The notes: generated from the letters alone by a model not told the origin. A stretch of DNA of 64,000 bases from Symbiodinium microadriaticum (GCA_001939145.1 LSRX01000055.1:1-64000), one strand, 5' to 3'; shown: positions 50,440 to 61,034, counted from the first letter of the stretch. A program made the numbers and translations.

Positions 50440-50650
50440 GTTCTGAACCCTAAACCCCTAAACCCCCAAAAAAACCCTAAACCCCTAACCCTAAATTGAG
50501 AAACCCTAAAACCCCAAACCCTGAACCCTAAACTCAAAAACCCTAAACCCTAAAACCAAAAAGCCTAAACTCTGAAACCCTAAACCCTAAAACCCTAAAC
50601 CGTAAACTCAAAAACCTTAAAACCTAGACCCTAAAGCCCTAGAGGTCCAG
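50440..50650. repeat. CCCTAAA array with AAACTCAAAAACC interruptions
   Basis: Degenerate CCCTAAA units punctuated by ACTCAAAAACCCT pieces. No coding. Confidence 0.85.
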
Positions 50651-51045
50651 AACCTTACATTGCCCCAGGCGCTAACCAGACTCCAAATCCCAGCCCAGGC
50701 CCTGACTTGTATAGACAGTAAATTAGGGTTTAGGGTTGAAGACGTAATTTTAATCCCACCCCCAACCTGCCACAGATGTTGCTTGTATCCCATATTCTAC
50801 AGTATTTTCTAGCCCCTAAACCCTAAACCTCTAAACCACCGAAACCCCCAAACCCCACGAGCTTTGTCTAAGCCCTCAGCCCCCCGCCCCACCCCAAGCA
50901 ACCCCGAAGCCCCCGGAACTGAAGGCAAGCATACATATAGATACGAATATAGCGAAGCATCGACGTGAATATGCAGTTATATATAATGTGTGTATATCTG
51001 CATAGGTATGTATGCCCTGACATATATGTGTGTATTATATAACTA

Positions 51046-51113
51046 CAGACATGCTTGAACATCGGCAAGGAGTTTGAACTTTACAAGACAACACAGCAAT
51101 GCGGATGTCATTA
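51046..51113 (+). CDS. Exon-like segment NIGKEFELYKTTQQCGCH
   Basis: After TAACTACAG the frame reads TCLNIGKEFELYKTTQQCGC then H and TAG. It lies directly before the duplicated 17-mer. It may be part of the gene that ends at 51772, but no phase-consistent link was found. Confidence 0.25.
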
Positions 51114-51114
51114 G

Positions 51115-51256
51115 CCCGACGACCGGCGCCCTAAACCCTAAACCCTAACCTAAACCCTAAGCTTTAAACCCTAAACCCTAAACCCCAAGCTTTAAACCGA
51201 AAACCCTAAATCCTAAATCCTAAACCCTAAACCCTAAACCCCGACGACCGGCGCCC
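51115..51256. repeat. CCCTAAA array flanked by 17-bp direct repeats
   Basis: CCCGACGACCGGCGCCC occurs at 51115-51131 and exactly again at 51240-51256. Between them is 108 bp of TAAACCC-type repeat. The 17-mer begins and ends with CCC, in register with the array. Confidence 0.93.
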
Positions 51257-51772
51257 GGAGGAAGAGGTGGACGAGCTCGAGGTCCTGATGGAGCGGCCCA
51301 GGATCAGGGAGGCGGGCTTCCTAAGGCGTTGTTTGTGTTTAGGGTTTAGGGGTTTAGGGGTTTAGGGGTTTAGGGGTTTAGGGGTTTAGGGGTTTAGGGG
51401 TTTAGGGGTTTGGGGTTTAGGGTTTAGGGGTTTAGGGTTTAGCGTTTAGGGTTTAGGGTGACTCAGATTATTCCTCAGATTCAACGGGGATCCGGGCACC
51501 TCCCGGATGGAGCGGCGCAGGATTATGAAGCTGGGTGTGGGTGTGTTTGTCCTATATTAGGCTTAACGGCACTCTACTCTGTTTTTTTCATCTCACAGGG
51601 TCTAAGCCCTAGACCCTAAACTCTGAAGGGCTCTACGGTGCTTAGAGACTCAATTGAGGGATTCTGGGTTGCGGGTATTTACGAATGGGAGAGCTTGCGG
51701 GGATTCGAGAGACCACTGCATGATGTCCAGCCCACACAGTCTCAGTCTGTCGTTATCATTAAATTATCATAA
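51243..51772 (+). CDS. C-terminal part of an unknown gene (three exons)
   Basis: Exon a (51243-51325) carries DDRRPEEEVDELEVLMERPR then IREAGFL and ends at a GC donor. Exon b (51479-51536) follows TTCCTCAG with FNGDPGTSRMERRRIMKLG. Exon c (51629-51772) follows CTCTGAAG with GSTVLRDSIEGFWVAGIYEW ... PTQSQSVVIIKLS and TAA. Phases agree (2/1, 0/0). The intron between a and b is a pure TTTAGGGG array; AT-rich 3' sequence follows the stop. The protein is charged and helical at first, then has an aromatic-rich end. No family was recognised. The acceptor of exon a is unclear because of the array insertion. Confidence 0.45.
51343..51458. repeat. TTTAGGGG array inside an intron
   Basis: About fifteen same-strand units fill most of the 153-bp intron 51326-51478. 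Confidence 0.9.
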
Positions 51773-52297
51773 TCGTTACTTTAATTACTGTTCATCACCA
51801 TTATCAGTGTCATTAGGGTATTTGGGGTGAGATTTGGGGTGTACACAGCTTCGGGCTATCTTGTCATACTGGGCCACGAGGAACGGGCAGAGCTCTCTCT
51901 TGGCAATCCTTGTCATGTAGAAAGCTTGGGTAATATATTTTCTACAATGGTGTTATACTATGTTCTACAAGCTTGTATAAAAGGTGGACAGAGGCCTCAG
52001 GGTCTTAATTAGGGTTTAGGGCTAGGGCCGTTAGGGTGTAGGGTTAGAGCGATTAGGGTCTCAATTGGGGTCGGTCGCATCAGAGTTCATGTGCACTTAC
52101 AGCTGCTCGAAGATGCACTACGATTGCATTTGTCTCCGTTTGATGAAACCCAAGCAACACTAATGATATTCCGGATCCAAGAAGCCCTGCTTAGAACTAC
52201 CCATGCACTTCGAAGCACGCGCACAACCCGGGGGAACACAAAAGCGACTGGTCTCTAAGCAATAAATCCTAAACCCCCTAGGCCCTAAACCCGACAG

Positions 52298-52392
52298 GTG
52301 GAGGTGAGGAAGGAAGGTCGTGAGCTGGGCCCAAAGCTCAGCTTGTACGTCGGTCTCGGCATGCCGGCCGGAGTGAGCAAGAGGCTTTTCGG
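52298..52392 (+). CDS. Exon-like segment, unknown protein
   Basis: After CCCGACAG the frame reads VEVRKEGRELGPKLSLYVGL then GMPAGVSKRLF, ending at a GTTTGGGG donor. CCCTAAA upstream, TTTAGGG-type downstream. Third positions are G/C-rich. A short following exon (52653-52679, after CCCCCAG) may exist. Confidence 0.45.
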
Positions 52393-52798
52393 GTTTGGGG
52401 TCTAGGGTTTTGGGTTCAGGGGTTCAGGGGTTTGGGGTCTAGCACGTAGTTTAGAGGTGTTGGGCATTGGGGATGAAACCCTAAACCCTAAACCCTGAAC
52501 CCCTAAACCCTAAACCTCTAAACTCTGAACGCCTAAACCCCCTAAACCCCGAACAACCCTAAACCCCTAAACCCCTAAAACCCTGAGCCCTGCTCTCTTC
52601 CGATCCTGCTTTCCGAATTATCCCGAATCCCGAATCCCCCAGCCAAAGTGCAAAATCCTGCAAACTAAAGCCGATGGGTTTGGGGTTTAGGGTTGCTTAG
52701 TTTAGGTTTAGGGTTAGGGGTTTGGGTTTAGGGTTTAGGGTTTAGGTTTTAGGGTTTAGGGTTCATGTTGTCATGTCATATGTCAGTCTGGGTTATCA

Positions 52799-52932
52799 GT
52801 GATCGTAGTTCCAGTTACAGTTACCTTGTGTATGGCCGTAGTTACTGATTCTCCTCCTCTTTTGTTGGTGCAAAGACAGAAGTGCTTGAGCCGAACGCCA
52901 GAACGCAAAGAACTACTTCACATCCTTCTAGG
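52799..52932 (+). CDS. Exon-like segment with strong donor
   Basis: Open frame ending QRQKCLSRTPERKELLHILL at TCTAG|GTAAGAAA, one of the few consensus GTAAGA donors here. Start edge unknown. No family. Confidence 0.3.
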
Positions 52933-53135
52933 TAAGAAACCCCCAGTACTTCAAAGCTCGCGAAAACCTACAAAAGGCATGTGACGGCCTGTCAGAAAGC
53001 GACTAAGCCTGATAGGTTTAGGGTTTAGGGGTTAGGGTTTAGGGGTTGAGAGGTTTGCGGCTTAGGGTTTAGGCGGTTTAGTGGTTTAGGGTTTAGGGTT
53101 AAGGGTTAAGGGTTTAGGGGCTCCTTGATTTCAAC

Positions 53136-53222
53136 ATGAGGTTTGGTCCTCTTCGTCTCAACCGCCAACCGGCTTCACTCCGGTCTCGTGGTTTCGATGT
53201 ATCCCGGCGGGAGTTTGAACAG
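53136..53222 (+). CDS. Possible first exon
   Basis: ATG at 53136: MRFGPLRLNRQPASLRSRGF then DVSRREFEQ, followed by a GTTTGATATG donor. The basic Arg/Ser-rich start could be a targeting peptide, but this is inference only. Confidence 0.3.
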
Positions 53223-53468
53223 GGTTTGATATGGGTTCTACGAGGTGTTCTAGGGTGTAAGTGTCAGGGTTTTATTGGGTTTGGGGCTTTTGAGGTTCAG
53301 GGTTTCTGCGGGGGTTCGTCTGTTTCGGGTCGAAGGTTCTGCATCTTGGGTGAGTTGAGGGTGTATATTGTATATAGGGTAAGTGTTGAGGGTTTCGAGC
53401 TGTTTGGGGGGGTTGAATCGGGGTCTGTTGCTGTTTCCTCAATTTAGGAGAGATTCTATTAGGGTTTT

Positions 53469-53566
53469 GGGGTTGCCTAAATACTCACCTATACTATTTT
53501 GGGGGTTCCTTTTCAATAGTACAATATACCCCAAAGCCCTATTCTAATTATTGCGGCCCCTACACT
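53469..53566. mobile_element. MITE family A copy
   Basis: TTGCCTAAATACTCACCTAT ... ATTCTAATTATTGCGGCCCC with TATTTTGGGGGTTCC inside. An exon-like frame (HSPCQFVPASLLHSLGGEVS) begins after TTTAGATTCAG at 53582. Confidence 0.6.
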
Positions 53567-54111
53567 AGGGTTTAGATTCAGCATTCTCCTTGTCAGTTTG
53601 TCCCAGCGTCGCTGCTTCATTCTCTGGGAGGCGAAGTTTCGGACAAAGGCCTCTTCGACGGGCACGAATATCCAAAACCCAAAAAACCCTAAACCCTAAA
53701 CCCAGCACGAGGAGCCTAAGTGAAACGAGTGCTAAAGGACAATGAGGCTGGGATGTGGAGTTGAGTGCGGACCCCCAAACCCTATACAGTAACCCCAAAC
53801 CCTAACCGGGGATATGTAAAATAGTAGAGACTCGAGCAAGTCCGAAACTCCGAACCTTAAGCCTTGCCTAAACTTAGGGTTTATAGGGTTCAAAAACTTA
53901 AGCCCTGAACCCTAAACTCCAAGCCATAAGGGGTAGTTTTCGACCTGCCGTTAAGAATCAAGCACGGAAGGGATGGGTTTTCAGCTCTTGTCTAGAACGA
54001 CGCAAGTAGGACAGGTCAGTAGGGTTCAGGTAGGTCGACAGTTTCAGCTCCGTCCCCTGACCCTTAACCCTAATCCTAAGCGCTAAACCTTGACCCTGTA
54101 GCCTACTTGCA

Positions 54112-54222
54112 GCCGAAAAGACCTGCCTTTTTAGGGTTCCTTACTATAGTTGCTATATTTAGTTCCTTAGTCTTAAACCCTAAACCCTAGGTACCCTAGG
54201 TAGGTCTTTCGGACCCCAGGAA
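54112..54222. mobile_element. MITE family E copy with internal heptamers
   Basis: AAAAGACCTGCCTTTTTAGG ... CCCTAGGTAGGTCTTTCGG; CTTAAACCCTAAACCCTAGG occupies the right arm. Confidence 0.6.
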
Positions 54223-54295
54223 AACCCTGCACCGCGTACCCTAAACTCTACACCCAAGTGGGGATTTCCGAAAATAAGGAATACCTTATTTTGGG

Positions 54296-54423
54296 GTCCT
54301 TAGAATAAGGACTCTAGTATTTGGGATACTATATCAGGGTCCCCTAAACTTAAACCCTAAGCCCTGTAAGTAGAGTCCTTATAATAAGGACTCTATTATT
54401 TGGGGTGCTATATTAGGGTCCCC
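54296..54423. repeat. Direct 50-bp repeat around heptamer sequence
   Basis: 54296-54344 and 54374-54423 are imperfect copies (GTCCTTAgAATAAGGACTCT ... GGGTCCCC) separated by TAAACTTAAACCCTAAGCCC. They sit in an element (family H) running about 54251-54451. Confidence 0.75.
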
Positions 54424-54923
54424 GATATTCCGAAACACCCAAGTGCTCTCAGCCCAGGGTGAAGGAGGGCGCGCTCGTGAGCCTCTTGTCAAATTTAGGG
54501 TTTAGGAGTTTAGGAGTGTAGGGGTTTAGGGGTTTAGGGTTTGGGGGTCTGGGGATTTAGGGTTGAGGGGTTTAGGGGTTTAGGGTTTTAGGGTCCAGGG
54601 GCTGAGGGATTGTTGAATTAGTGATTTAGGGTTTTAAATTTGAGGTTAAGGGTTTTTGGCTTTGGGGGCATAAACAGATAGAGTAAAACTTCGGGAGTTA
54701 CAATATGGTTATATCGAGACTACAGCGGGGTACACATACAAACGATCACGAATCTGTCTTAGGGTTCGGCTTTCCCCTACGTCCGGGTTTTCTCGAACAA
54801 GGGTTTCTAGGGACTTCTTGTTTCGGGGTTTCAGGATTTTGCAGCCTAAACCCGTAAACCCCGAACACCCTGAGCCCTACCAGTTAACCCTAAACACCCT
54901 ACCAGTTAACCTTAAACCGGAAG

Positions 54924-55052
54924 TGCCCGAGGTGCCTTGGGCTCCAATCGCACAGTAGTGGGACACCACACTACTGTAGAGCTCGTCCCTGCGCGATATT
55001 TTTTTGCAAAAGAGCAGGTCTGCCCCCGAAGATTGCAACAAAATTCGTAGAG
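54924..55052 (+). CDS. Cys/His-rich exon-like segment
   Basis: Forty-three in-frame codons between AACCGGAAG and a GTTTAGGG donor: CPRCLGLQSHSSGTPHYCRA, then RPCAIFFCKRAGLPPKIATK, then FVE. CxxC plus later Cys and His could form a zinc-binding fold, but spacing matches no family I know. CCCTAAA-like upstream and TTTAGGG downstream. Confidence 0.4.
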
Positions 55053-55109
55053 GTTTAGGGTTTGGGGTTTAGGGGTTTAGGGTTTTAGGGTTTAGAGTTT
55101 AGGGTTTAC

Positions 55110-55218
55110 ATGCCTTATTTCTGCTTTTCCGCCTCAACCTCCCTCTTGCAACCGACTTGGGGGAGAGAGGGAGCGCGGAGGGCTTCTGAGCTTCCAGGCC
55201 TAAAGAGAGTTCTGAAGG
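55110..55218 (+). CDS. Possible first exon
   Basis: ATG at 55110: MPYFCFSASTSLLQPTWGRE then GARRASELPGLKRVLK, ending G|GTTTAGGG. It follows directly on a TTTAGGG tract. A Ser/Leu-rich start followed by Arg could be a signal or transit peptide; that is inference. Confidence 0.35.
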
Positions 55219-55315
55219 GTTTAGGGTTTTGGGGTTTTGGGTTTAGGGTTTAGAGGTTTAGGATTTAGAGTTTGGTGTTTAGGATGGGGATTTCGGGGTT
55301 CATAAGTCTAGGCCT

Positions 55316-55418
55316 ACGGTTGATGATATATATCCTGCATTACCCACAATAAGGAATATACCATAATTCCCATAGTTTGGGGTCCTTAAGGTAATGCAGG
55401 ATTTACATCATCGACCGT
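55316..55418. mobile_element. MITE family F copy, intact
   Basis: ACGGTTGATGATATATATCC ... GGATTTACATCATCGACCGT, long inverted repeats with the core CCATAATTCCCATAGTTTGG. Confidence 0.85.
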
Positions 55419-55492
55419 AGGGGCTTAGGATTTAGGGTTTAGGGTCTATAGGCTATGTAGTCACAACCCAAATTACACGAGTTGGACGTAAA

Positions 55493-55573
55493 ATGTCGGA
55501 AGTGTTGGGCAGAGGCTTTGAGGCCGAAGCTTTAGGCCTCATAAGAACAAGGCGACCGAGACACAGTAGCTAG
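55493..55573 (+). CDS. Small ORF of 26 codons
   Basis: ATG at 55493: MSEVLGRGFEAEALGLIRTR then RPRHSS and TAG, just before the gap. It could also be an exon ending inside this frame. Confidence 0.25.
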   Translation: MSEVLGRGFEAEALGLIRTRRPRHSS

Positions 55574-55588
55574 CCCCCGCCCCCACCC

Positions 55589-55683
55589 NNNNNNNNNNNN
55601 NNNNNNNNNNNNNNNNNNNNNNNNNNNNNNNNNNNNNNNNNNNNNNNNNNNNNNNNNNNNNNNNNNNNNNNNNNNNNNNNNNN
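55589..55683. other. Assembly gap (95 N)
   Basis: Preceded by a C-rich run. It is followed by a polypyrimidine tract, TTTTCCTCTCCCCCCATGCC. Confidence 0.99.
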
Positions 55684-55719
55684 CAATTGGTTTTCCTCTC
55701 CCCCCATGCCTGCTTGCAG

Positions 55720-55793
55720 TAATTTATAAAGAAGTATATGCAGCTGGGATCGTACATGGAACGTTGAAGCACACCGAAGCTCCTGACTGTTAG
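55720..55793 (+). CDS. Terminal-exon-like segment
   Basis: After a pyrimidine tract and GCTTGCAG the frame reads IYKEVYAAGIVHGTLKHTEA then PDC and TAG. GIVHGTLK.. recalls a kinase catalytic loop (IVHGDLK..N), but the Asp and Asn are missing, so the likeness may be chance. The acceptor is the best-looking in the window. Confidence 0.35.
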
Positions 55794-56284
55794 AGCTTTG
55801 GGTTCCGGCGTTCAGCGTGGAGGATGTAAGAACTGATTTAGGGTTTAGGGTTGGCGCCCTGAGTTGAAACCCAGTGTGCTGTAAGGTTTGGGGACTAGGT
55901 AGGCTTGCTCGCAAGTCAGCCTTTCATTCAAGGTGAAACCTTCGCATCTGCTGTCCAGCACACCCCTGCTAGGTAGGCCCTTGGGACATCTTAGATTTCC
56001 CCCTTGTTGGGCCGAAGAGGAGCTTGCTTACGAATATTTTTCGAATGCCTTTGAAGGGCCAAAATCCAAAAACTAAACCCTAAACCCTAAACCGTTTTAA
56101 AGGGCCAAACTAGCTTAGATTCCAAGTTTAACACACTATTGGCCGAACTCCCGCGTGTTAAGGCGACATCAAGCCCCACGATCGCATCATTGAGGCCAAC
56201 TTTAGGGTTGGGGTTTAGGGGTTTAGGGGTCTTCGGGGCTTGGGGTTTAGGGGTTTGGGGTTTTGGGGTTTAGGGTCTTTGCTT

Positions 56285-56509
56285 AAATACGCGATGAATC
56301 TTGAGAACTTGTTGGGGGAGTGCTTTGAGACTAGTGAGTCTAGTGCTACCCATAGGCTCCATTGTAGTTCCTTTGCTGGGGCTACCACCTTATAGGATCC
56401 TACATATAGACCCAAAACAAGGAACTACAATGGAGCCTATGGGTAGTGTTTAAGTGTGTGGGGTTTGGAATGGCAGCAGGAATCTCCAAAGCCGGAATCC
56501 CCAAACCCT
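56285..56509 (+). CDS. Possible two-exon segment split by MITE C
   Basis: Exon 1 (about 56285-56342) reads KYAMNLENLLGECFETSES plus one base; exon 2 (56447-56509) completes a Met codon and reads MFKCVGFGMAAGISKAGIPK then P and TAA. The intervening 104 bp is exactly a family C MITE with GT at its left and AG at its right edge. Phase is kept. Family unknown. Confidence 0.4.
56343..56446. mobile_element. MITE family C copy acting as intron
   Basis: GTGCTACCCATAGGCTCC ... GGAGCCTATGGGTAG with 28-bp inverted ends (CTACCCATAGGCTCCATTGT and its inverse). Confidence 0.75.
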
Positions 56510-57199
56510 AAACCCTAAATCCCTAACCCCAAATCCCTAAACCCTAAATCCCTAACCCGTAAACCCTAAATCCCCAAATCCCTAAATCCCTAAATCCCCG
56601 AACCCGGAGTCCGGGGAAGTGCATAAGAAGACCTCCCTACCAGACCTCATCAGTGAGGCACGTGTCTGATTCGTAGACCTCCTGATCTTAAGGGTCCCAA
56701 CAGAAGGATCCTTGTTGGGTTTAGGGATTTAGGGTTTAGGGTTTGAGGTTTAGGGTTTAGGGATTTAGGGTTTAGGGTCTAGGGTTTAGGGTTTAGGGTT
56801 TGGGGTTTAGGATTCTTGTCCCGATTGAACGAGGCAGGTTTGGCAGCCAAGGGTCCATGCAGCAAAAACCTGTAAAGATCCCTAAACCCCAAACCCCAAA
56901 GCTACAAGACCCCACAGAACCCTACACCCTAAACCCTACCCTAAACCCTAAACCCTAGACCCTAAACCCTAAACCCTAAACCCTAAACCGTATTGCACAT
57001 TAAAAAAAAGCCCTAAACCAAGAATCCTCAGAGGCCCCAGCACAACTAAGCTGCGCAGGTCAATGGGCAAGTTCTGCCGCCCTCCGAGCCTTGGTGTAGT
57101 CATTGTGTCTGTGATATATAGGGTTTAGGGGTTTAGTGGTTTAGGGGTTTAGGGGTTTAGGGGTTTAGGGTTTGGGGGTTAAGGGTTTGGGGGTTAAGG

Positions 57200-57960
57200 G
57201 TTTAGGGTGATTTTTCAACCAGGGTTGTTACACAGGTTTTCGTGATGTTTAGATTGGTCTATTGGATATGTGTACAGGGGTTTGGGGTTTGCTTGGAGTA
57301 GAGTTTGTATGAGGGTTCTGAGTGGTGTGCTGTTGTTCGGTTTAGTATGCGGTGGCCGCAGGATCATTGTAGGGTCATGGTAGGGTTTGCATTGAACTTA
57401 GGAATATAAGGTACTGTTGGGTTCAAGAGCAGTCTGAAGGGTCTGCTGTGGTCTCTCTTTTACTTAGGACTCAGTGTGTTTACGTGTTTTTGGCTGCAAA
57501 GACTGGAGGAGTTCTAACATGATGTGAGTTTACAGCGCAGCTGATAGGATTGCGTGTTTTCGCGCGGATGTGATGGCATTGTTTGGTTGAGGGCCCCCGG
57601 CAGCTTTCCCAGATGCTGGAATTCAGATATGTTGCTGCTCTGGTCTTGCTTACTTGTTTCGAAACTGTTGTCAATAGAATTGATGCTGTTATTGCCAGTG
57701 TTATGCTTAGTCTTATTTTTGTACTGATATTGTTATTATTGTTTTTACCATCACTATAACTACTATGACTTTATCCGGCCCTAGCACTGTAGCTCGCCAT
57801 GCCACCGCTGTGAGGGTGGCAGATTTCTGAGCTTTGGATGACAACCCTAAACCCAAAACCCAGTCATCCAAAAGGCCCCTAAAACATAAAAAACATGAAA
57901 GGCTGGTCCTACAAGCCCAGTAAGAAGGGTTCCAGCAACACCAGTTGAAGCTCCCAGAAA
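57200..57960. other. Unique AT-moderate region, no gene identified
   Basis: Only a few heptamers. Weak open frames on the minus strand (57480-57674, 57713-57973) have unlikely compositions. It may be intergenic. Confidence 0.45.
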
Positions 57961-58368
57961 GCCGTTCAAGCACCCTAGTCTGCTAATCGACAAGACCTCA
58001 GACAACCCTTAGGCTCTCAAGCCCCCAACCAAGCAATCCGAAGCCTTGAGGCTTAATCTGCTAACTCCCGCCTTTCTCTGGGGCCTTAAAGAGATTATAG
58101 GTAACCATAGGGACTGTCAGAAAGTGGTTTAGGCTTTAGGGTTTAGGGTCTAGGGTTTAGGATAGGCGATGGTTGGCGAAGCCCTCAACAACTATACAAA
58201 GCCCGCAAACGCCGAAGCCTTAGAACCATTTAAAGCCTTATCAAAACACAACGAAAGCAAGCGCTATGGAACCCTCTCGGGGCCCTTTCAAGAATCCTGA
58301 AATGAACCGCCCCTATAAACCTGTAAACCCTGGTTTAGGATTTAGGGTTTCCCAAACCCTACGAACCC

Positions 58369-58505
58369 TTGATTGACTGGAAGACCCTTCGTGTGACTAG
58401 CCCAGGAGCTATTGGAAGGTGTTCGAGGGGAGCAGCTGACGATGTGCTTCGGCTCGTGGATGGGCGTTTGGCTTCCTTTCAGCGGCTCCTTCAAGGGATC
58501 TATCG
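58369..58505 (+). CDS. Exon-like segment, unknown protein
   Basis: Open frame LIDWKTLRVTSPGAIGRCSR then GAADDVLRLVDGRLASFQRL, G/C-ending codons, in heptamer-free DNA. It runs into a repeat at 58487. No family was recognised. Confidence 0.4.
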
Positions 58506-58600
58506 GGGGTCAAAAAACATCCTAAACCCCAAACCCTACACCCAGAAGGAGCCGCTGAAGGGATCTATAGGGGGTCGAAAAACATCCTAAACCCTAAACC
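58487..58600. repeat. Repeat with both inverted and direct copies
   Basis: AGCGGCTCCTT at 58488 is inverted as AAGGAGCCGCT at 58545; AAGGGATCTATCGGGGGTC and AAAACATCCTAAACCC occur twice in direct order (58494-58530 and 58557-58594). Confidence 0.8.
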
Positions 58601-58648
58601 CCTAAACCCTAAAACCCTAAACCCTGAACCCCCAAACCCTAAACCTAA

Positions 58649-58729
58649 ATGGCGTCTCTGAGGGAATTTCAGTTTCAAGCCGTTGGCTCCCGGGGGGGGG
58701 GGCGCATCATGGCAAATTTCGGAAGTTAG
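58649..58729 (+). CDS. Small ORF of 26 codons
   Basis: ATG at 58649: MASLREFQFQAVGSRGGGRI then MANFGS and TAG. It contains a run of eleven G. It could be a first exon or chance. Confidence 0.25.
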   Translation: MASLREFQFQAVGSRGGGRIMANFGS

Positions 58730-59045
58730 GGGTCTAAGGATGGGTGTAAGCTCGGTTTAGGCTTTAGGGTTTAGGGTTTAGGGTTTGGGGTTCAGTGGTG
58801 GAGGGTTTAGGGTGTCGGGTTTAGGGTTTGGGGTTCAGTGGTGGAGGGTTTAGGGTTTAGGGCTCGAGTGCGGTTTCGGGTTTATGGTGCGTAGGTTGAG
58901 GTTTGGATTCGTCATATGCTGTCCTAACCCTACGCTTGGAGGATCCTCGGCCCCCATATAAGTGGGATGACGACAGGTCGTCTGAGGGATCCCGTAAACC
59001 CTAAACCCCTAAACCCCTAAACCCTAAACCCTGAACCCTAAACCA

Positions 59046-59243
59046 TAAACCCCTACACCCTGAACCCTAGGCCCCCCCCCCCCCAAACAAAAAAACAAGC
59101 CTGAACCCTACAGGAAGGGCGCTGGGCCGTGCATCACCTACCTTNAAACCCCTACACCCTGAACCCTGGACACCCCCCCCCCCAAACAAAAAAACAAGCC
59201 TGAACCCTACAGGAAGGGCGCTGGGCCGTGCATCACCTACCTT
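59046..59243. repeat. About 98-bp repeat on both sides of an isolated N
   Basis: 59046-59144 and 59146-59243 are near-identical (AAACCCCTACACCCTGAACC ... GTGCATCACCTACCTT) and differ mainly in a C-run. The N at 59145 joins them. Confidence 0.92.
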
Positions 59244-59342
59244 CATCCCACCTTATCAAGCATGTTTCAAAACTTAAGCTCTCAAGCCCACATCCTCTAA
59301 GAGTTATAGCGGGTTTAGACATTAAGACTCTAAGACCCTAAG
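59213..59342 (+). CDS. Exon-like segment
   Basis: After AACCCTACAG the frame reads EGRWAVHHLPSSHLIKHVSK and stays open to TAA at 59340. The start is repeated at 59115-59144, before the N. Confidence 0.3.
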
Positions 59343-59679
59343 CCCTAAACCCTGAACCCCTAAACCCCTACGTAAGGGTTTCAGGGTTGAGGGTTTAGGG
59401 TTTTTAGGGTCTCTAAAACTTCTAAGAACCTTATGTCACGCCGCTGGAGGAAGATCTGCTGCTACCGTTGCTGAAGCTGCACCCTCGGATTCTTTACGCA
59501 TCCAGTCCAAGTGTCTAGGGTCGTTTGGTGGGGTGTAGGGTGTAGGTATTGAGATTTCGCCTTTTTTTGAGGGTGGGGGTGGTTCCAGAACCTGCTTGAG
59601 GGTCTGGGGCTTTGTGAGCTCCATGACCATGAAGCCTAGTAAAGGGGGGTTCTTGCAACGAATCCATAAGGGCATTGTG

Positions 59680-60250
59680 CGGGGACATCACTGTATTCGG
59701 ATCTGTTGGGTATATACATTATAGATCATTGTGATACGATGAGGATAGTATGAGGATCTTGGCTTTAACATGTTTAACGATTCAAGCCCCCGCATTCACT
59801 TACGAATTCACAAGGTCTGCCAAGCAACCCCGTGAATGTCAGCGCGTTTCGTATTGCCGTGCCCTCCGGCCCGTAACATGCAGAAACTCAGCCCGAGGCT
59901 TCGAAAGTCCTAAAGCTTAAGCCCCGCACCCCCCCACATCCTGAACCATGTCAGGTCCTTTAGTTTTCCTTGATACTGCTTATCTGTTGGATTTCGATAG
60001 TGGATCTGTTGGATTTATTCGATAATGGGAGTTGATGTGGGATGAGGCCAAGTTCACAGAAAGTTGCCAGTACCTTGGTTGAGCTTGTAGGTCATGAACA
60101 GGAGAAGTATACCTAACTTGACTTTACGATATGCCCAGCCCCTTTTTCCTCCTGGAAACCCTACATAGACGGTGCTAAAGTTGACCAAAAGGGGGTGGAT
60201 AGGGGATAGTGTACCCTAAAGCCTAAAGTCTGTAGTTTAGACAGAGCATG
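59680..60250. other. Unique sequence, no gene identified
   Basis: Few heptamers; stops in all frames. Short direct repeat TTGGATTTCGATAG / TTGGATTTATTCGATAA near 59988-60026. Confidence 0.5.
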
Positions 60251-61034
60251 AATCTTCTAAGACGTTCATACTCAAGGGGTCTAGGATGACAGATTTAGGG
60301 TTCAGGGCTTTGGTCTTGGGGTTTAGGGTTCAGGGTTTCGGGTTTGGGGTTTAGGGTTCAGGGTTTAGGGTTTAGGGTATATAGTATTTCTTGTTTCAAC
60401 GTACAGGCGTTCAGCTTGAGTAAAGTTCGACGGTTCATGACGTTGCATAGGGTCGTTGCCGCTTCTTAACAAGTTTCGGTGTTGGGCGGTGTGGGACGTA
60501 GGATTTACGGGCTCAGGGTTTGGTGGTGGAGATTTCCGGATTGCGGACCGAGATTTGCGGTTCAAAAGGACTAAACCTTAAGCCTTGAACTCTCAGCCTT
60601 AAACTCCACACCCTAAACCCCTAAGCCTTTGATAATTTAGATCCGTCTCTGTGGCAGGCACACTGAATGCTGTGAGCCGGTGAACGTACAGTTAGATGTC
60701 AGCACACATTGACAAGCCAAGCATGGGCAGCCCAGTTTTCACCTTGTTATCTAGCCGTCACATCGGCAGCAAACCTGCTCTCCTGGTGTGGGATGTAAGT
60801 TTGGGTTTAGGGTTTTGGGTTTATCGTTCAGCGCATCTTTGTGGCAGTCAACATCCGTAGCGTGTTAAACAAGAGTCCGGAGGTTGAAAGTTGGGTGAAA
60901 AGGGGCGCGTAAGCGCATACGGTTTTGTAGAGGTTCACGCTTTTAATTATGTAGTTCACGTACAAGAGTGAACCCGACAAGGAGGTATGAGAAGAACAGG
61001 GAGCTTTCATGTAGAAGTAGCCGCAGGAGCAGCA

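Noticed and set aside
55720-55793. Protein kinase catalytic loop
   Set aside because: GIVHGTLK lacks the catalytic Asp and the metal-binding Asn, and no other kinase motif is nearby.
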